This document shows, in pieces, positions 20,166 through 30,167 of a stretch of DNA of 64,000 bases. The number at the start of each line of letters is the position of its first letter. Within the stretch, counting starts at the first letter, position 1. The position numbers and the translations under genes are program-made. The notes below the pieces were generated by a model, which was not told the origin of the DNA, ran no database searches, and saw only the letters and a program-made list of their open reading frames with translations. The stretch covers positions 17,372 to 81,371 of the forward strand of contig QNGE01000141.1 in the NCBI GenBank assembly GCA_008508345.1, given 5' to 3'. Source of the DNA: Paragonimus westermani (Eukaryota > Platyhelminthes > Trematoda > Plagiorchiida > Troglotrematidae).

Positions 20166-20434
20166 GTGGTCTCTGATAGCGCCATAAAAGGCACCCACAC
20201 GCAAAGTAGCTAGAGAGAGTAGATGCCGGTCGTGGACGAGCGAGTAAACCGGAAGAGTGTGACACGTGTGTCCTTTGGGTTCGCGCCACGGTCACATGAC
20301 ATGCAGGAAACAATTGGACAGCATGCGTCATGCGAGCTTTCTTAAAAGCCTAGGTACAATATGCAACTTTGAGTTTTGGAACCATTTTACACACCATACC
20401 GCAGGCAGGCCGATGAACTCTCCAGGCCGCTACA
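20050..20434 (-). repeat. Gypsy C 3' LTR (outer end uncertain)
   Basis: On the minus strand it begins TGTAGCGGCCTGG at 20,434, matching the TGTAGTGACCTGG start of the related LTRs at 29,907 and 47,310. It is preceded by a purine tract, AGGGGGGAGCTG. Further blocks align with those LTRs: TAGGTACAAT, TGCATCA-like, and GGTCTCTGATAGCGCC against GGTCCCGATCAGCGCT. The outer end falls between 20,050 and 20,165, where the LINE ORF1 fragment makes it hard to place. Confidence 0.65.
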
Positions 20435-21084
20435 CAGCTCCCCCCTAGAAGGATACTGCGTCAACAACCCTTTGATCCTGATGGAGATAACTGGGGCCAG
20501 CCACTTTTGACCTGATCTGGTTCGAGGCCTATCAGCTGTTTTTCAATCAGCGTGCGATTGGTACGAAAATCCCCAGACGCCGCATGTGGAGGAGCACTGA
20601 TGCCCACAGTTCCTAGCTAGCTCCCACCCGAGTATCCTCCCTTGAAGGTGCCGAAACAACCGTTCGAGGCGAGGCATCCACGGGACGTTTGAGCACGACA
20701 TCCAATACGAGATCTAGGATGATTGTGATCGAAAATGCCACACACGTCATGCCGGCGTCGGATGAGACATGCGGCAGAAAATAGAACGAACCTGGCTGAG
20801 TATCAGTACAGAAATGAATGACGTACTCAACCAAATTATACAACGGATGGGGACATTCGAGAGAGAATCCTGGGCAAACGCAATTGTTTTTGATTTGAAA
20901 ACGATATTTTCGTGAATTTTTTATTAAAACAACGCATGCGTTTCTTTATTTCTTATGAGCGAAAAGAAAAAATATCGGAATTTGACAAACGCTAATCCCC
21001 TATGAGACGTTTCGGCCAGTGTGCCCTACGACCTGAACGCGTTACGGCGGGTGCTGACGTCATCAGCAAAGTCGTGATGTCTGC
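20435..21084 (-). other. 3' non-coding tail of Gypsy C
   Basis: This lies between the pol C-terminus and the purine tract before the 3' LTR. No coding motif is seen. The corresponding non-coding stretches in the related elements are 25,485-25,023 and 51,730-52,110. Confidence 0.6.
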
Positions 21085-21430
21085 TCAGGACGATGCGCTT
21101 GGGCAAGGCTGTTCCGAGACAGCTGCCGGCGTGGATAGGGGCTGCGGAGGAGCATTGAAAGCTTCCTCTGTCCTTTCGAAGTAGGCCGGTTTCAGACGAT
21201 CGATGCTAACCGCGTTCCGAATACCTTGACGCTCGAGCACGTAGAAGCGATCCTTCCCTTGAAGTACTCTGGAAGGAACTTCGTAAGGTCGCTCAAGCGA
21301 GCGTCGTAAACCACCTACGCGAACAAACACATGTGTGCAGTCGTGGATGTCTTTAGGAACAAGCACCTTGCGGCTTTGTTCTCGTGTGTCCGTGACACTG
21401 AGGCGGTGAACCTTAGTTTATTGACAAGCT
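21085..21430 (-). pseudogene. pol: Gypsy C integrase C-terminal domain after core deletion
   Basis: Frame 21,366-21,085 carries DCTHVFVRVGGLRRSLERPY, then EVPSRVLQGKDRFYVLERQG and SIDRLKPAYFERTEE, the C-terminal integrase module (GPF reads EVP). Upstream, TDTREQSRKV joins directly to the integrase zinc-domain end (CLACQ) at about 21,405. Roughly 700 bp encoding the catalytic core, present in the sister elements, is absent. Confidence 0.82.
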
Positions 21431-21857
21431 AGGCAAGACAGTGCCCACGTGCGAAGATCCTTTTGCATAACTATCAGAATTGAGCTTTGCCGTGGCCCGG
21501 ATGTCAGGATGGACTATGTTGTGTAGCGTGTCAAGCAAGCGTCGTCGGAAAAGAGTAGGAGCTACTAGGCGTGGATATACAGTATAGGTATCGCAAACGA
21601 TAGTGTCTGCAGACGCTGGCAAATGTTAATCAGTCAGCCGTAGAGCTGATTGTTAGCAGGAGGCGCGGAAATTATTTCCCGAACGTTGTGCGTTGGCCAT
21701 AACGTTTAAGTGGATTGAGTAGTGACCAACTAGTGCTGACACTCGGAATAAAGCGTCAGCCACAAGGTTATCGTTGCCAGAAACGTGGCGTACATCAGAC
21801 GTAAACTGGGATACGAAGTCCAGGTGGCGAACTTCGAGGGGCGAATGTCTCTCAGAC
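21413..21857 (-). pseudogene. pol: Gypsy C RNase H end and integrase zinc domain
   Basis: Around 21,830-21,720 broken frames give the RHLDFVSQFTSDVRHVSGN-like end of RNase H. Frame 21,622-21,413 holds LHNIVHPDIRATAKL, the first half of the HHCC domain, and the CLACQ half follows in another phase near 21,430. The frame then runs into the deletion junction. Confidence 0.7.
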
Positions 21858-22637
21858 CTACTGCGAAAGGCAAAACGGACGGCTTGTGGTCGGTAAAATC
21901 ACAAACTGGTTTTTCTCGAGGGCATGTCGGAAGTGACGGACAGCCGAATAAATTGCTAACAATTCAAGGCCGAACGTGCTATACCTTGTTTCAGCCGGAA
22001 GTAAACGTCTGGAAAAGAAAGCGAGCGGTTTCCAAAGTCCATCTACGAACTGTTGAATTACGGTGCCGGCTGTGGTGTCTGACGTGTCAGCAGCTACACT
22101 TATTTCAGCGGCTGAGTTGAAATAGTGCAACATAACGGCGGTGGCTAAGGCATCCTTAACTCTATCGAACGACTCGATGGCTGTTGGTGATGACCCCACG
22201 ACTCCGTTGACACGGCCGCGGAGTAAATCGGTTAAAGGCTGCATAAATTGAGCGCAATATGGAATAAACCGCCTATAGTAGTTGACCATCCCGTTAAATC
22301 GACAAATAGCAGCAAGGGTGGCAGGACAAAGGACATCGCGGATTACTCCTACTTTATCGGCTAACGGTCGAATACAGTGCTGGTCGACGTGGTGCACTAA
22401 AAACTCTACTGCTGACTGACCAAAACACTTTTCCGCGTTAATCGTTATGCCATAAATGGCTAACCTGTTGAAGAGCTGTCGCATATGAATCTGGTGTTTT
22501 TCTTCAGACGCGCTTGCAACTAATAGGTCATCGATGTAGGAGTGGACGAAATCCATACCCCGTGTGACGTCTTCGATGAAACGTTGAAACGTCTGTGCAG
22601 CGTTTCGCAAACCAAACGGCATACGTAGAAATTCGAT
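21858..22637 (-). pseudogene. pol: Gypsy C RT second half and RNase H
   Basis: MPFGLRNAAQTFQRFI (motif B), FVHSYIDDLLVAS (motif C, both Asp intact), LAIYGITINAEKC, FNGMVNYYRRFIPYCAQF and the RNase H blocks VAADTSDTTAGTV and TRYSTFGLELLAIYSAVRHF are in one frame. Near 21,880 a frame slip replaces TDHKP by ILPTTSRP. It continues in phase from the upstream RT half, separated by a TAA at 22,638. Confidence 0.9.
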
Positions 22638-23210
22638 TTAACTGATTGGTGTGAGGACGGCTGTTTTGGCAACATCCTCATCCGCAACCGGGATCTGGTG
22701 GTATGCGCGCACCAGATCAATTTTCGAGAAAACACGGGTACCATGAAGGCTAGCCGTGATGTCCTGTATGTGCGGAATCGGGTACCTGTCGGGTACTGTG
22801 GCAGTGGTGAGCGAACCATAATCTCCACACGGGCGCCAATCGCCCGATACTGTAGGGACCTTGTGGAGTGGAGAGGCCCAAGGGCTACTGGACGGACGAA
22901 TGATTCCGAGCTCAAGCATGTGCTCAAACTCAGTGCGGGCCATCTTATGCCTGTCCGGTGTCAACCTGCGAGCTTTGGCGAACACCGGCGGGCCTGTCGT
23001 GACTAGGTGGTGCCTCATGGAACCCATGACGGCAGGCTGAGAAGAAGACTGTCGAAAAACAGCCGGAAACATATCGATTAGAAAACTAAAGGAGTTTAGT
23101 TTCGTAGAGCTTTGATATACGGGACTGACTGATATCTTGTCGGTCAAAATCCCTGTAACCGTAAGCTCTGTCGTTTGGTCGACTAGATAGTGTCGTCTGG
23201 AATCTACCAA
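22638..23210 (-). pseudogene. pol: Gypsy C RT first half
   Basis: The frame contains [97 protein letters not shown] (motif A) and [10 protein letters not shown]. It is in the same phase as gag-protease and as the downstream half. One TAG (23,223) and one TAA (22,638) are the only breaks. Confidence 0.9.
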
Positions 23211-23222
23211 AAGGTCGAAGTG

Positions 23223-24059
23223 CTAGATGAGGTCGATGCCGATAATCGCCATTTGGACGTCGGCGACCGTGAAGATCCAGCGGAAATGCCTACGGAGACC
23301 TAACTTGAGTGTGCGAGAGCGCTGACCAAACACTTTTACAGTGCTTCCGTTGGCCGCGCGAAGATTCGAAATAGATGGCCTGTTTAAGTTGTGGGTCTCA
23401 GGTTGGATCACGCTGACCTCGGCACCTGTGTCGATTAGATAGTGAATCCCCGACTCGTGATCATTTAGAAAGAAGAGACGACCAGGCGGGCCAGTTACGT
23501 CGTTAACCATGTGAATTTGGCTGCCCTGTTTGCAGACTGGACCAAAGGTACGAAGCTGTCGGCATCGTCGGGCTTTGTTGCCAAATTGCTGGTGATACCA
23601 GCAGTGATCAGGATTAGCGTTCGGTGACGGCTGACGAGAATCACGTGACGTTGCGCGGCTACTGTGTCGTCGAATGGAGATAGTGGAACGTGATCTCGAA
23701 CGCTGTGTCGTTAAGGCCTGAAGCTGTTTAGTAACGGTGGCAACATGAGCATTCAAGGTAGCAACTGCGCCATGACTATTCGAAGCGAGCTGGGAAACAG
23801 CGGTGCCGTATGTTTCCCCGATTCGGTCGGCGACATTAGCCAAGGTTGACAAGGTTGCTGATGGGTTTGCGCTAAGAATGTTTTGCATATCCTTAGGCAA
23901 ACGCTGTAGCCACATCTCCCTAAGTAGTGCCTCTTCTGTGTGTGTCGTGCCTGCTAACCGCTGCATGTGTCGAAGGAGCTGCGATGGTTTACAATCACCG
24001 AGCCCGGTCGCACTCAGGAGCTGAGAAATACGCTGGCGATTGGACAAGCTAATGCACAT
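23223..24059 (-). pseudogene. gag-pol: Gypsy C gag-protease fusion
   Basis: The 278-codon frame begins inside gag (RQRISQLLSATGLGDCKPSQ, LLRHMQRLAG, LLREMWLQRLPKDMQ). It has an Arg/Ser-rich region and the knuckle CWYHQQFGNKARRCRQL with a following Cys, then the protease IHYLIDTGAEVSVIQPE with an intact D-T-G and VADVQMAIIGIDLI. Gag homology extends upstream to about 24,125 (PYEQLNAAVI). About 100 N-terminal Gag residues are missing. Confidence 0.88.
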
Positions 24060-24125
24060 GATTACAGCCGCATTAAGTTGCTCGTACGGCTTCGTGGAGT
24101 CCGGTGAATCTAGAACATCGTGTAG

Positions 24126-24640
24126 TGCTATGTTTATGAATCTGTATGCTTAAGGTTCCCCCAACCTTATGATACCGTGAATCGGAAGTCGCAGGGGGAA
24201 AACGATGAATCTGCAAACAAACTTTATTTATTGATTTACTCACCGTACACACCAGACTTCAACGTAGCAACTAAGGGGTAATGGGGAGCTGGACGTGAGA
24301 GCACCTTGAGCACAACCACACAGCAGCCGCCAGAATGGAAGAGTGCGTCGACGGAAAATACCCGTCGACCTTCAGAATTCAAACAAGCGTTAAACTGGTT
24401 AAGCGGCGTTCCTAACGGAAATAGCTTAACATTGTAATGCAAATGAACGCAACCTACAGGAGTGTAGATGGAGCGAATTCATTACATAACTGGGAGCATA
24501 ACTGCAATACTTATGCCGTCCCACTAACTTTGATGCAAGTGGTTTGTAGTAAATATACATTCACAACAGGCGCTGTATTACTGGTAGGGCAAATCTCACG
24601 TCGTAGGGAGTTTAGAACTTGGAGACGCCAAATGTGATCT
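24126..24640. other. Spacer between two Gypsy elements, no gene
   Basis: No recognisable coding sequence or LTR. It separates the truncated 5' end of Gypsy C from the 3' LTR of Gypsy B-left. Confidence 0.5.
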
Positions 24641-25022
24641 TTTAGTGCTTACGTGCACTAAATTAACATTTCCACAGGTGTACGCAGAAATACCAGACGC
24701 GAAATGAAAATACAGGTAGTTGCGAAAACCAAAAATATATTATGCGACAGTTACAAATGGTCTCGATCAGCGCCAGACGACACCGATACGCGAAACAACT
24801 AGGGAGGATAAGGATCCGACAGCCGAGCGCGCAAGTAAGCCTGAGAGGGTGTTTGGCGCGCTTACGCCGACAAGCATGCAAACGAACAAACGCGATCTCA
24901 TGCATCAGGCAGACAGCAGGCAAAGATCCTTAAGGTCTTATGTACAATGTGAGCTGAGAATTTAGGAGGGATTTTACACATCGTACAGCAAGCAGACTGG
25001 GGGTATCTTTAGGTCACTACAC
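24641..25022 (-). repeat. Gypsy B-left 3' LTR (diverged type)
   Basis: It starts TGTAGTGACC at 25,022 and ends CACTAAA at 24,641, with length 382 bp. Against the 5' LTR of the same element it differs at many sites: a shared 80-codon shadow frame differs at about 16 residues. It is therefore much older than the 5' LTR or from another lineage. Confidence 0.88.
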
Positions 25023-25484
25023 AGACCCTTCCAGAAGTGTACTGCGAACGCACCCCTTCGATCTACGTGAGAGTCCGACTGTGTCCAGCCACCCTCGGCC
25101 TGGTCTAGTTCATGCTGTACCAGTTTGCGGTTGCTACTGCAATTCCGAGACGCCGCAGTTGAAGGAGTACTAGTGCCAACAGTTCCTAGCGAGCTCCTTA
25201 CTGAGTGCTCTCTCCTACGGTGTCCAAACGAATGGGGGAGTTGAGAGTTCGCATGCCGTAGTCTTTGATCGATTCAGAACGTGAGCGCGTGCACGGAAAT
25301 AAAAAGCGATATAGGTTAGGTTGGGCACATGTACAAATGGCAAACTTACCTGGCGAACATAAATACGCGAACATTCATCGGAACGTTTATTTGGTTTTCG
25401 AAAAAATGCGTTTTTGGTTTTTAAAAGCTTTTGCGACATTTGTGGTTTTTCGTGGTGCTGAAATAAAAGAGGATCTAACAAATC
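25023..25484 (-). other. 3' non-coding tail of Gypsy B-left
   Basis: Between the pol stop and the 3' LTR no coding motif is visible. The sequence parallels 51,725-52,110 of the sister element with obvious divergence. Confidence 0.65.
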
Positions 25485-26137
25485 CTAGTCATCTACCAGA
25501 CGCTTAGTCCGTTGCACTCTACGACCCGAACGTGTTACAGTAGGTGCTGGCGTTGTTGCCGACAGTGTGTTCGAAGATGAGGTGCCCGGACAAAGCTGTT
25601 CGAAGGCTGTTGCATGCCTGGCCGCAGGATACAGAGGAGCATTGGAGACTTCCTCAGTCATTTCAAAGTATGCAGGCTTCAGGCGGTCGATGCTAACTGT
25701 GCCCGAATACCCTGGCGCTCGTGTATGTAGAAACGGTCCTTCCGTTGAAGTACCTTGAATGGATCTTTGTAAGGTCCTCCGATAGGGCGTCGTGAACCAT
25801 CCACGCGAACAAACACGTGTGTGCAGTCGTGGAAGTCTTTGGGAACAAACGACTTGCGGTTTTGTTCTCGAGTGTCCGTGACGCGGAGGCGGCACATATT
25901 CGAAGCAAGTTGCTTGGCGTAGGAAGCATCGTATCGGAGTGCGTCTGTAGCGGACAAGAAGTAATCACCAGGAAGACGCAGCGGTTGGTCATAAAGGAGT
26001 TCAGCGCTGGAAACGTGAAGGTCGGCCTTGAGGGCCGCGCGGATGCCGAGTAAAACCATTGGCATGGCTTCCGTCCAACAAATTGCACCAAAGACGGCAA
26101 GGACTGCTTTCAGTTGTCGATGAAAGCGTTCGACCAT
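25485..26137 (-). pseudogene. pol: Gypsy B-left integrase C-terminal part
   Basis: Frame 26,137-25,679 begins MVERFHRQLKAVLAV with the catalytic Glu, then LLGIRAALKADLHVSSAELL, CTHVFVRVDGSRRPIGGPYK and DPFKVLQRKDRFYIHERQG. After a phase change KLKPAYFEMTEEVSNAP and TRSGRRVQRTKRLVDD complete pol at about 25,486. By eye it is some 85-90 percent identical to the B-right integrase. Confidence 0.85.
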
Positions 26138-26583
26138 GCCGTTCGCAGCCGGATGGTATGCCGTTGTCTGTGTGCGATGACATCCAAGTGCGTTCTACGT
26201 CCCCGCAAAAGAACCGCTGTCGAACTGGGGCCGCGGTCGGTTGTAACCGTAGCCGGGCAAACGTGAGATGCAACCCAACGCTCAACAGATGCACGTGTTA
26301 CGGTCTCCGAGCAGACGTCTGGTATAGGGACGGCCTCTGGCCATCGCGTGAAACGGTCTACCATCGTCAAGATATAGGTCATGCCATTCGTAGGTGGCAG
26401 AGGACCGAGTCGAGAGGTGATCGAAGGGTATCGGCCAATCGGGGCCGACACGTGACGGTGTACCTTAGCTTGTTGATAAGCTAGGCAAGATAGCGCCCCA
26501 TATGCCAACATCCTTTTGCATACCGGGCCAGACGTACCTACCGGAAACAAGTTTGGCCGTGGCCCGGATGCCAGGATGAGCAA
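26110..26583 (-). pseudogene. pol: Gypsy B-left integrase zinc domain and core
   Basis: The frame holds the tail of the zinc domain (LACQ decayed to LAYQQAKVHRHVSAPIGRYP), then SITSRLGPLPPTNGMTYILTM. The HLHIDIV segment with the first catalytic Asp is deleted compared with 50,770-50,790. VDRFTRWPEAVPI, ETVTRASVERWVASHVCPATV and TTDRGPSSTA (second Asp present) follow before phase is lost. Confidence 0.83.
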
Positions 26584-26767
26584 TGTTGTGTAGCGTGTCA
26601 GACACGCGACGTCGCAAGGCTGGAGGTACGATTGGACAAGGGTGTCCAGCGGAGGTATCGAATAAAATCGTTCTCGGTGCTGTCGGTAGTGGAATATCCA
26701 CGGAGCGTAATGACAAATGCTGGCAAGAAGTGTGGAGATCGTTTTCTGCGCGTTGTGCGTCAGCCAT
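26584..26767 (-). pseudogene. Gypsy B-left RNase H-integrase linker (diverged side of junction)
   Basis: ADAQRAENDLHTSCQHLSLR and DIPLPTAPRTILFDTSAGHP, then PALRRRVSDTLHNIAHPGIR, correspond to the linker and first integrase His motif. This is the first part of the older Gypsy copy beyond the recombination junction. Confidence 0.8.
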
Positions 26768-26810
26768 AAGAAGTGTGGAGATCGTTTTCCGCGCGTTGTG
26801 CGTCAGCCAT
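26725..26810. repeat. 43-bp tandem duplication at the chimera junction
   Basis: The units 26,725-26,767 and 26,768-26,810 are identical except for one T/C difference. The second unit has the C variant of the right arm, and the first unit continues into the diverged Gypsy. The doubled unit sits exactly at the end of the long inverted repeat. Because 43 is not a multiple of 3 it breaks the pol frame. Confidence 0.92.
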
Positions 26811-27593
26811 ACCTGACAAGTCGATAATGTCTTGGCCAACAAGTGGTGATACGCGTGACAGAGCGTCAGCCACAACGTTGTCACTGACAGAGACATGTCG
26901 TACGTCTGTAGAGAACTGAGAAATGAAATCAAGGTGGCGCACTTCGCGGGGTGGATGGCGTTCGGAACGATTGCGGAAGGCGTATACCAACGGTTTGTGA
27001 TCAGTGAAGGTCACAAATTGGCGGCCTTCGAGGGCGTATCGAAAGTGACGAAGGGCCGAGTAAATTGTTAGTAACTCACAACCGAACGTGCTGTACCTCG
27101 TTTCGGCGGGTAACATGCGTCTGGAGAAAAATGAAAGCGGTCTCCAGGTGCCATCGACAAATTGTTGGAGTACAGTACCAACATTCATATCGGAAGCGTC
27201 TACAGCTATGCTTGTGGTGATGTCAGCGTCGAAATGGTGAAGCATCACTGCGTCGGCTAGCGCTTCTCTGGTGCAATCGAACGAGTCAACGGCTACTTCT
27301 GACGACCATACGTTGCCGTTGGAACGGCCACGGAGTAAGTCGGTCAGGAGCTGCATGAGTTGCGCGCAATGCGGAATAAAAAGGCGGTAATAGTTGACCA
27401 TGCCATTGAAAAGACGGACAGCGGCGAGCGTTGTAGGGCGCGGAAAGTCGCGAATCAATTGTACCCTACCGGTCAGTGGCTGGATGCCGTGCTGATTGAC
27501 ACGATGCCCTAAGAACTCGACTGCTTTTTGATCGAAAACGCATTTATCCGCATTCAAAGTGACGTCATACGCTGCAAGTCGTTCGAAGAGCAA
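26768..27593 (-). pseudogene. pol: Gypsy B-left RT thumb and RNase H (arm copy)
   Basis: Same sequence as 49,624-50,447 on the right: LFERLAAYDVTLNADKCVF, FNGMVNYYRLFIPHCAQL, the RNase H first block SIAVDASDMNVGTVLQQF, TRYSTFGCELLTIYSALRHF, FVTFTDHKPLVYAF and VVADALSRVSP. RNase H Asp and Glu motifs are intact. The frame ends in the 43-bp duplication. Confidence 0.92.
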
Positions 27594-28566
27594 TCACGGA
27601 TGTTTCTCGTACTCTTCTTCGGAGGCGCTCGCCACCAAAAGATAGTCGATGTAGGGATGGACGAAGTCAAAACCTCTTATGACGTCATCGATAAATCGTC
27701 GAAACGTTTAAGCGGCGTACTGGAGACCAGACGGCATGCGTAGTAATTCGAAAAAGCCAAATGGCGTAATTACCGCGGTTTTGGCAACGTCGTCTGCGGC
27801 AACTGGGATCTGGTGGTAGGCACGAACCAGATCGAGCTTCGAGAACACATGGGTGCCTTCTAGGCTAGCCGTGATGTCCTGTATATGCTGAATGGGGTAC
27901 CTGTCCGGTACCGTGGCGTTGTTAAGCACGCGATAATCTCCACATGGGCGCAAGTCTCCTGACTTTTTTTGGCACCATATGAAGAGGCGAAGCCCAGGGG
28001 GTATCCAACGGGCGAATGATGCCAATCTCGAGCATGTGTTCCAACTCGGTGCGCGCTATCTTCAGCTTATCCGGTGTTAAACGACGGGCTTTGGCAAACA
28101 CGGGTGGGCCAGTGGTGAAGATGTGATGCAGCATTGCACCAGTCACCGGCGGCAGCGAGGTCGGTTGTCTAAAGACGGTCGTAAATTGTTCGACAAGGGA
28201 AGCGTAGTTGCTCGTGATAACCGGGAGATACACGGGACAGACTGGAACCGCACTGGTGAAAGTCCCGGTAACAGACAAGTTTGGTTGATGGTCTGCTGGC
28301 CGACGGTGTCGTGTGTCGACTAGCAGGTCGAAGTGCTCGAGAAAATCTATGCCAATGATCGGCATTTGGACGTCTGCTACAGTGCAGAGCCATCGAAAAG
28401 TGCGGTGAAGGCCTAAGTTCAATGTGTGAGAACACTCGCCATAAACGGTAATGGGCGCACCGTTTGCTGCACGTAAGTTTGACTGCGCCTGCGTAAGTCG
28501 TTCGCGAGAATCCGGTGGGCGAACGCTGATCTCTGCACCAGTGCCGATGAGGTAGCGAACTTCCAA
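27594..28566 (-). pseudogene. pol: Gypsy B-left protease and RT (arm copy)
   Basis: Mirror of 48,651-49,623. The protease site reads YLIGTGAEISV with Asp changed to Gly. RT includes [38 protein letters not shown] (motif A) and HPYIDYLLVAS, where the second Asp of YIDD is Tyr. A frameshift occurs near 27,960 and stops at 27,708 (TAA) and 27,594 (TGA). Confidence 0.9.
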
Positions 28567-28637
28567 CTCGCGGTCTTGAATGAAAAACAGCCGACTTCGG
28601 GAGCCAGCAACGTCGGTCGCCGCGAAGCGCTGGCCGG

Positions 28638-29416
28638 CTAGTTCCCCTGGTTCTTTTTGGAGAAGGAGCAGGGACCGTGGCAGGATCGAGCACGGTTACC
28701 AAACTGCTGGTGATACCAGCAGTGGTCAGGGTTGGCACTTCCTGTAAGCATTCGTCGTCTCCTAGAAGTCGACCGAGCGGCTCTTTTGTTAGGCTTACAT
28801 GAGTGTGAGTGCGGGCGCGAGCTTCGAGTGCTGAGCACCTGGATTTGGCGTGTGAGTTCGTTCACACGGTTGGTCAGGAGTGCCAGTGGTTCCGGCGCTG
28901 GTGCGGATACTTTGGAGACCTGTTTTCCGTATATCTCCCGGATGCGATCGGCTGTATCAGCCCATTGCGACAGGGCAGCTTGAGGGTTGGCGCTAAGGTT
29001 AGTTTGCATATCCCCAGGGAGTCGCTGGATCTATATCTCCTTCAACAAAGACTCCTCGAGTTGAGTCGAGCCTGCGAGGCGTTGCATATGGCGTAGAAGC
29101 TGTGAAGGCTTCTGGTCGCCTAACTCGGCGAAACTCAGCAGCTGGGCAATGCGTTGATAGTGGCTTCCTTAAGCTGCTCATATGATGTAACAGAGTCTGG
29201 AAGCTCCAAGGTGTCGTCCACCTCGTCTATGAAGTGAGGAGGGAGAGCAGCAACCATATGGTGGAAATTCGTTAGTTCCGTGGCGATGTTTCTCAACGCA
29301 AAAGTGGCTTCTAGCTGTGCAAATCAGCTTCGAGGACTGTTCTCCCTAACATGTGCGATCGGGACTGGAAGAGCACTGACGAAAACGTCTGGCGAATTAA
29401 AAACGCGTTCTTGCAT
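28638..29416 (-). pseudogene. gag: Gypsy B-left gag (arm copy)
   Basis: Mirror of 47,801-48,579. It begins MQERVFNSPDVFVSAL, has an early TGA after 30 codons, a phase change in LLSFAELGDQKPSQLLRHMQ, a TAG near 29,032, and ends with the C-H-C-C knuckle CWYHQQFGNRARSCHGPC. Confidence 0.88.
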
Positions 29417-29514
29417 ACTTTCGACAGCAGCAGAGATTAAATTAAATTAATAAATGGAAAAGTAGCGTTAACTTACGTCGGAAGAACAAAATATACGTGC
29501 TAAAAAAAGATGTA

Positions 29515-29525
29515 CGGGATCACCA
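29515..29525 (-). promoter_or_regulatory. Gypsy B-left primer-binding site
   Basis: TGGTGATCCCG lies 2 bases inside the 5' LTR on the minus strand. It ends in the complement of CCA, as a tRNA 3' end requires, and resembles a tRNA-Trp match (TGGTGACCCCG) with one difference. Confidence 0.75.
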
Positions 29526-29527
29526 GT

Positions 29528-29907
29528 TTTAGTGCGTACGTGCACTAAATTAACGTTTCCTCAAGTGCACGCAGGAATACCAGACGCGAAATGAAAATAC
29601 AAATAATTGCGAGACCGAAAATATATTGTGCGATAATCACAAATGGTCCCGATCAGCGCTAGACGACACCGATACGCGAAACTGTTAGGGAGGCTAAGGA
29701 TCCGACCGTCGAGCGCGCGAGCAAGCTGGAAAGAGTGTATGGCGCGCTTACGCCGACAAGCATGCAAACGAACAAACGCGATCTCATGCATCAGGAAGAC
29801 GGCAGGCAAAGATTCTTAAGGTCCTAGGTACAATGTGAGCTAAGATTCTAGGAGGGATTTTACACATCGTACAGCAGGTAGACCGGGGGTATCTCCAGGT
29901 CACTACA
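29528..29907 (-). repeat. Gypsy B-left 5' LTR
   Basis: The 380-bp LTR runs TGTAGTG to CACTAAA and is the mirror of 47,310-47,689. It directly abuts Pao gag coding sequence at 29,908. Confidence 0.93.
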
Positions 29908-29912
29908 ATTAC

Positions 29913-30167
29913 ATGGATCTATGTTCACGAGTCAGAGCTATCAGCATGGCAGAACGATTGTCGACGGTATCAAAGAGAAGGCTATGCGAGTTACGCCTCA
30001 AGGCCAATCACTCTTCAGTGAACTGTAGGCCCAGGAACAAATGTGGTTCGGGTGGTTGTCAGTCCAAACATCATCCCCTTTCGCATCACGAAAAGGCAAC
30101 ACTTCCCACGTTTGAACGAGCAGCAGTACACGCTACAACTTTATCCATCAGCCGAGTAGCTCTGTGA
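29913..30167 (+). pseudogene. gag: Pao gag C-terminal zinc-knuckle region (left arm)
   Basis: RLCELRLKANHSSVNCRPRN, then KCGSGGCQSKHHPLSHH, is the Cys/His-rich end typical of Pao Gag. A TGA at 30,165 separates it in phase from the protease frame. The first Cys-x2-Cys of the knuckle lies on the other side of the Gypsy insertion and is found only in the right copy (52,570). Confidence 0.85.

Larger units (their letters stand above)
20050..24125 (-). mobile_element. Gypsy element C (CsRn1-like), 5'-truncated with integrase-core deletion
   Basis: Gag, protease, RT and RNase H lie in a single minus-strand frame from 24,059 to 21,858 with only two in-frame stops. Integrase zinc domain and C-terminus follow, then a 3' LTR with its start at 20,434. 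The integrase core is missing. The gag N-terminus and 5' LTR are missing: homology stops near 24,125. It is the best-preserved pol in the window and shows that gag and pol of this family are normally fused in one frame. Confidence 0.85.
24641..29907 (-). mobile_element. Chimeric Gypsy element B-left (CsRn1-like)
   Basis: On the minus strand the order is 5' LTR (29,907-29,528), primer site, gag, protease, RT, RNase H, integrase, 3' LTR (25,022-24,641). From 29,907 to 26,770 it is nearly identical to Gypsy B-right at 47,310-50,447. Beyond 26,770 it is clearly diverged from B-right, and the two LTRs differ strongly. The 4 bp beside each LTR (ATTA at the 5' side, ATCT at the 3' side, plus-strand reading) do not match. 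I infer that two Gypsy copies were joined by recombination at 26,770. Confidence 0.85.
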
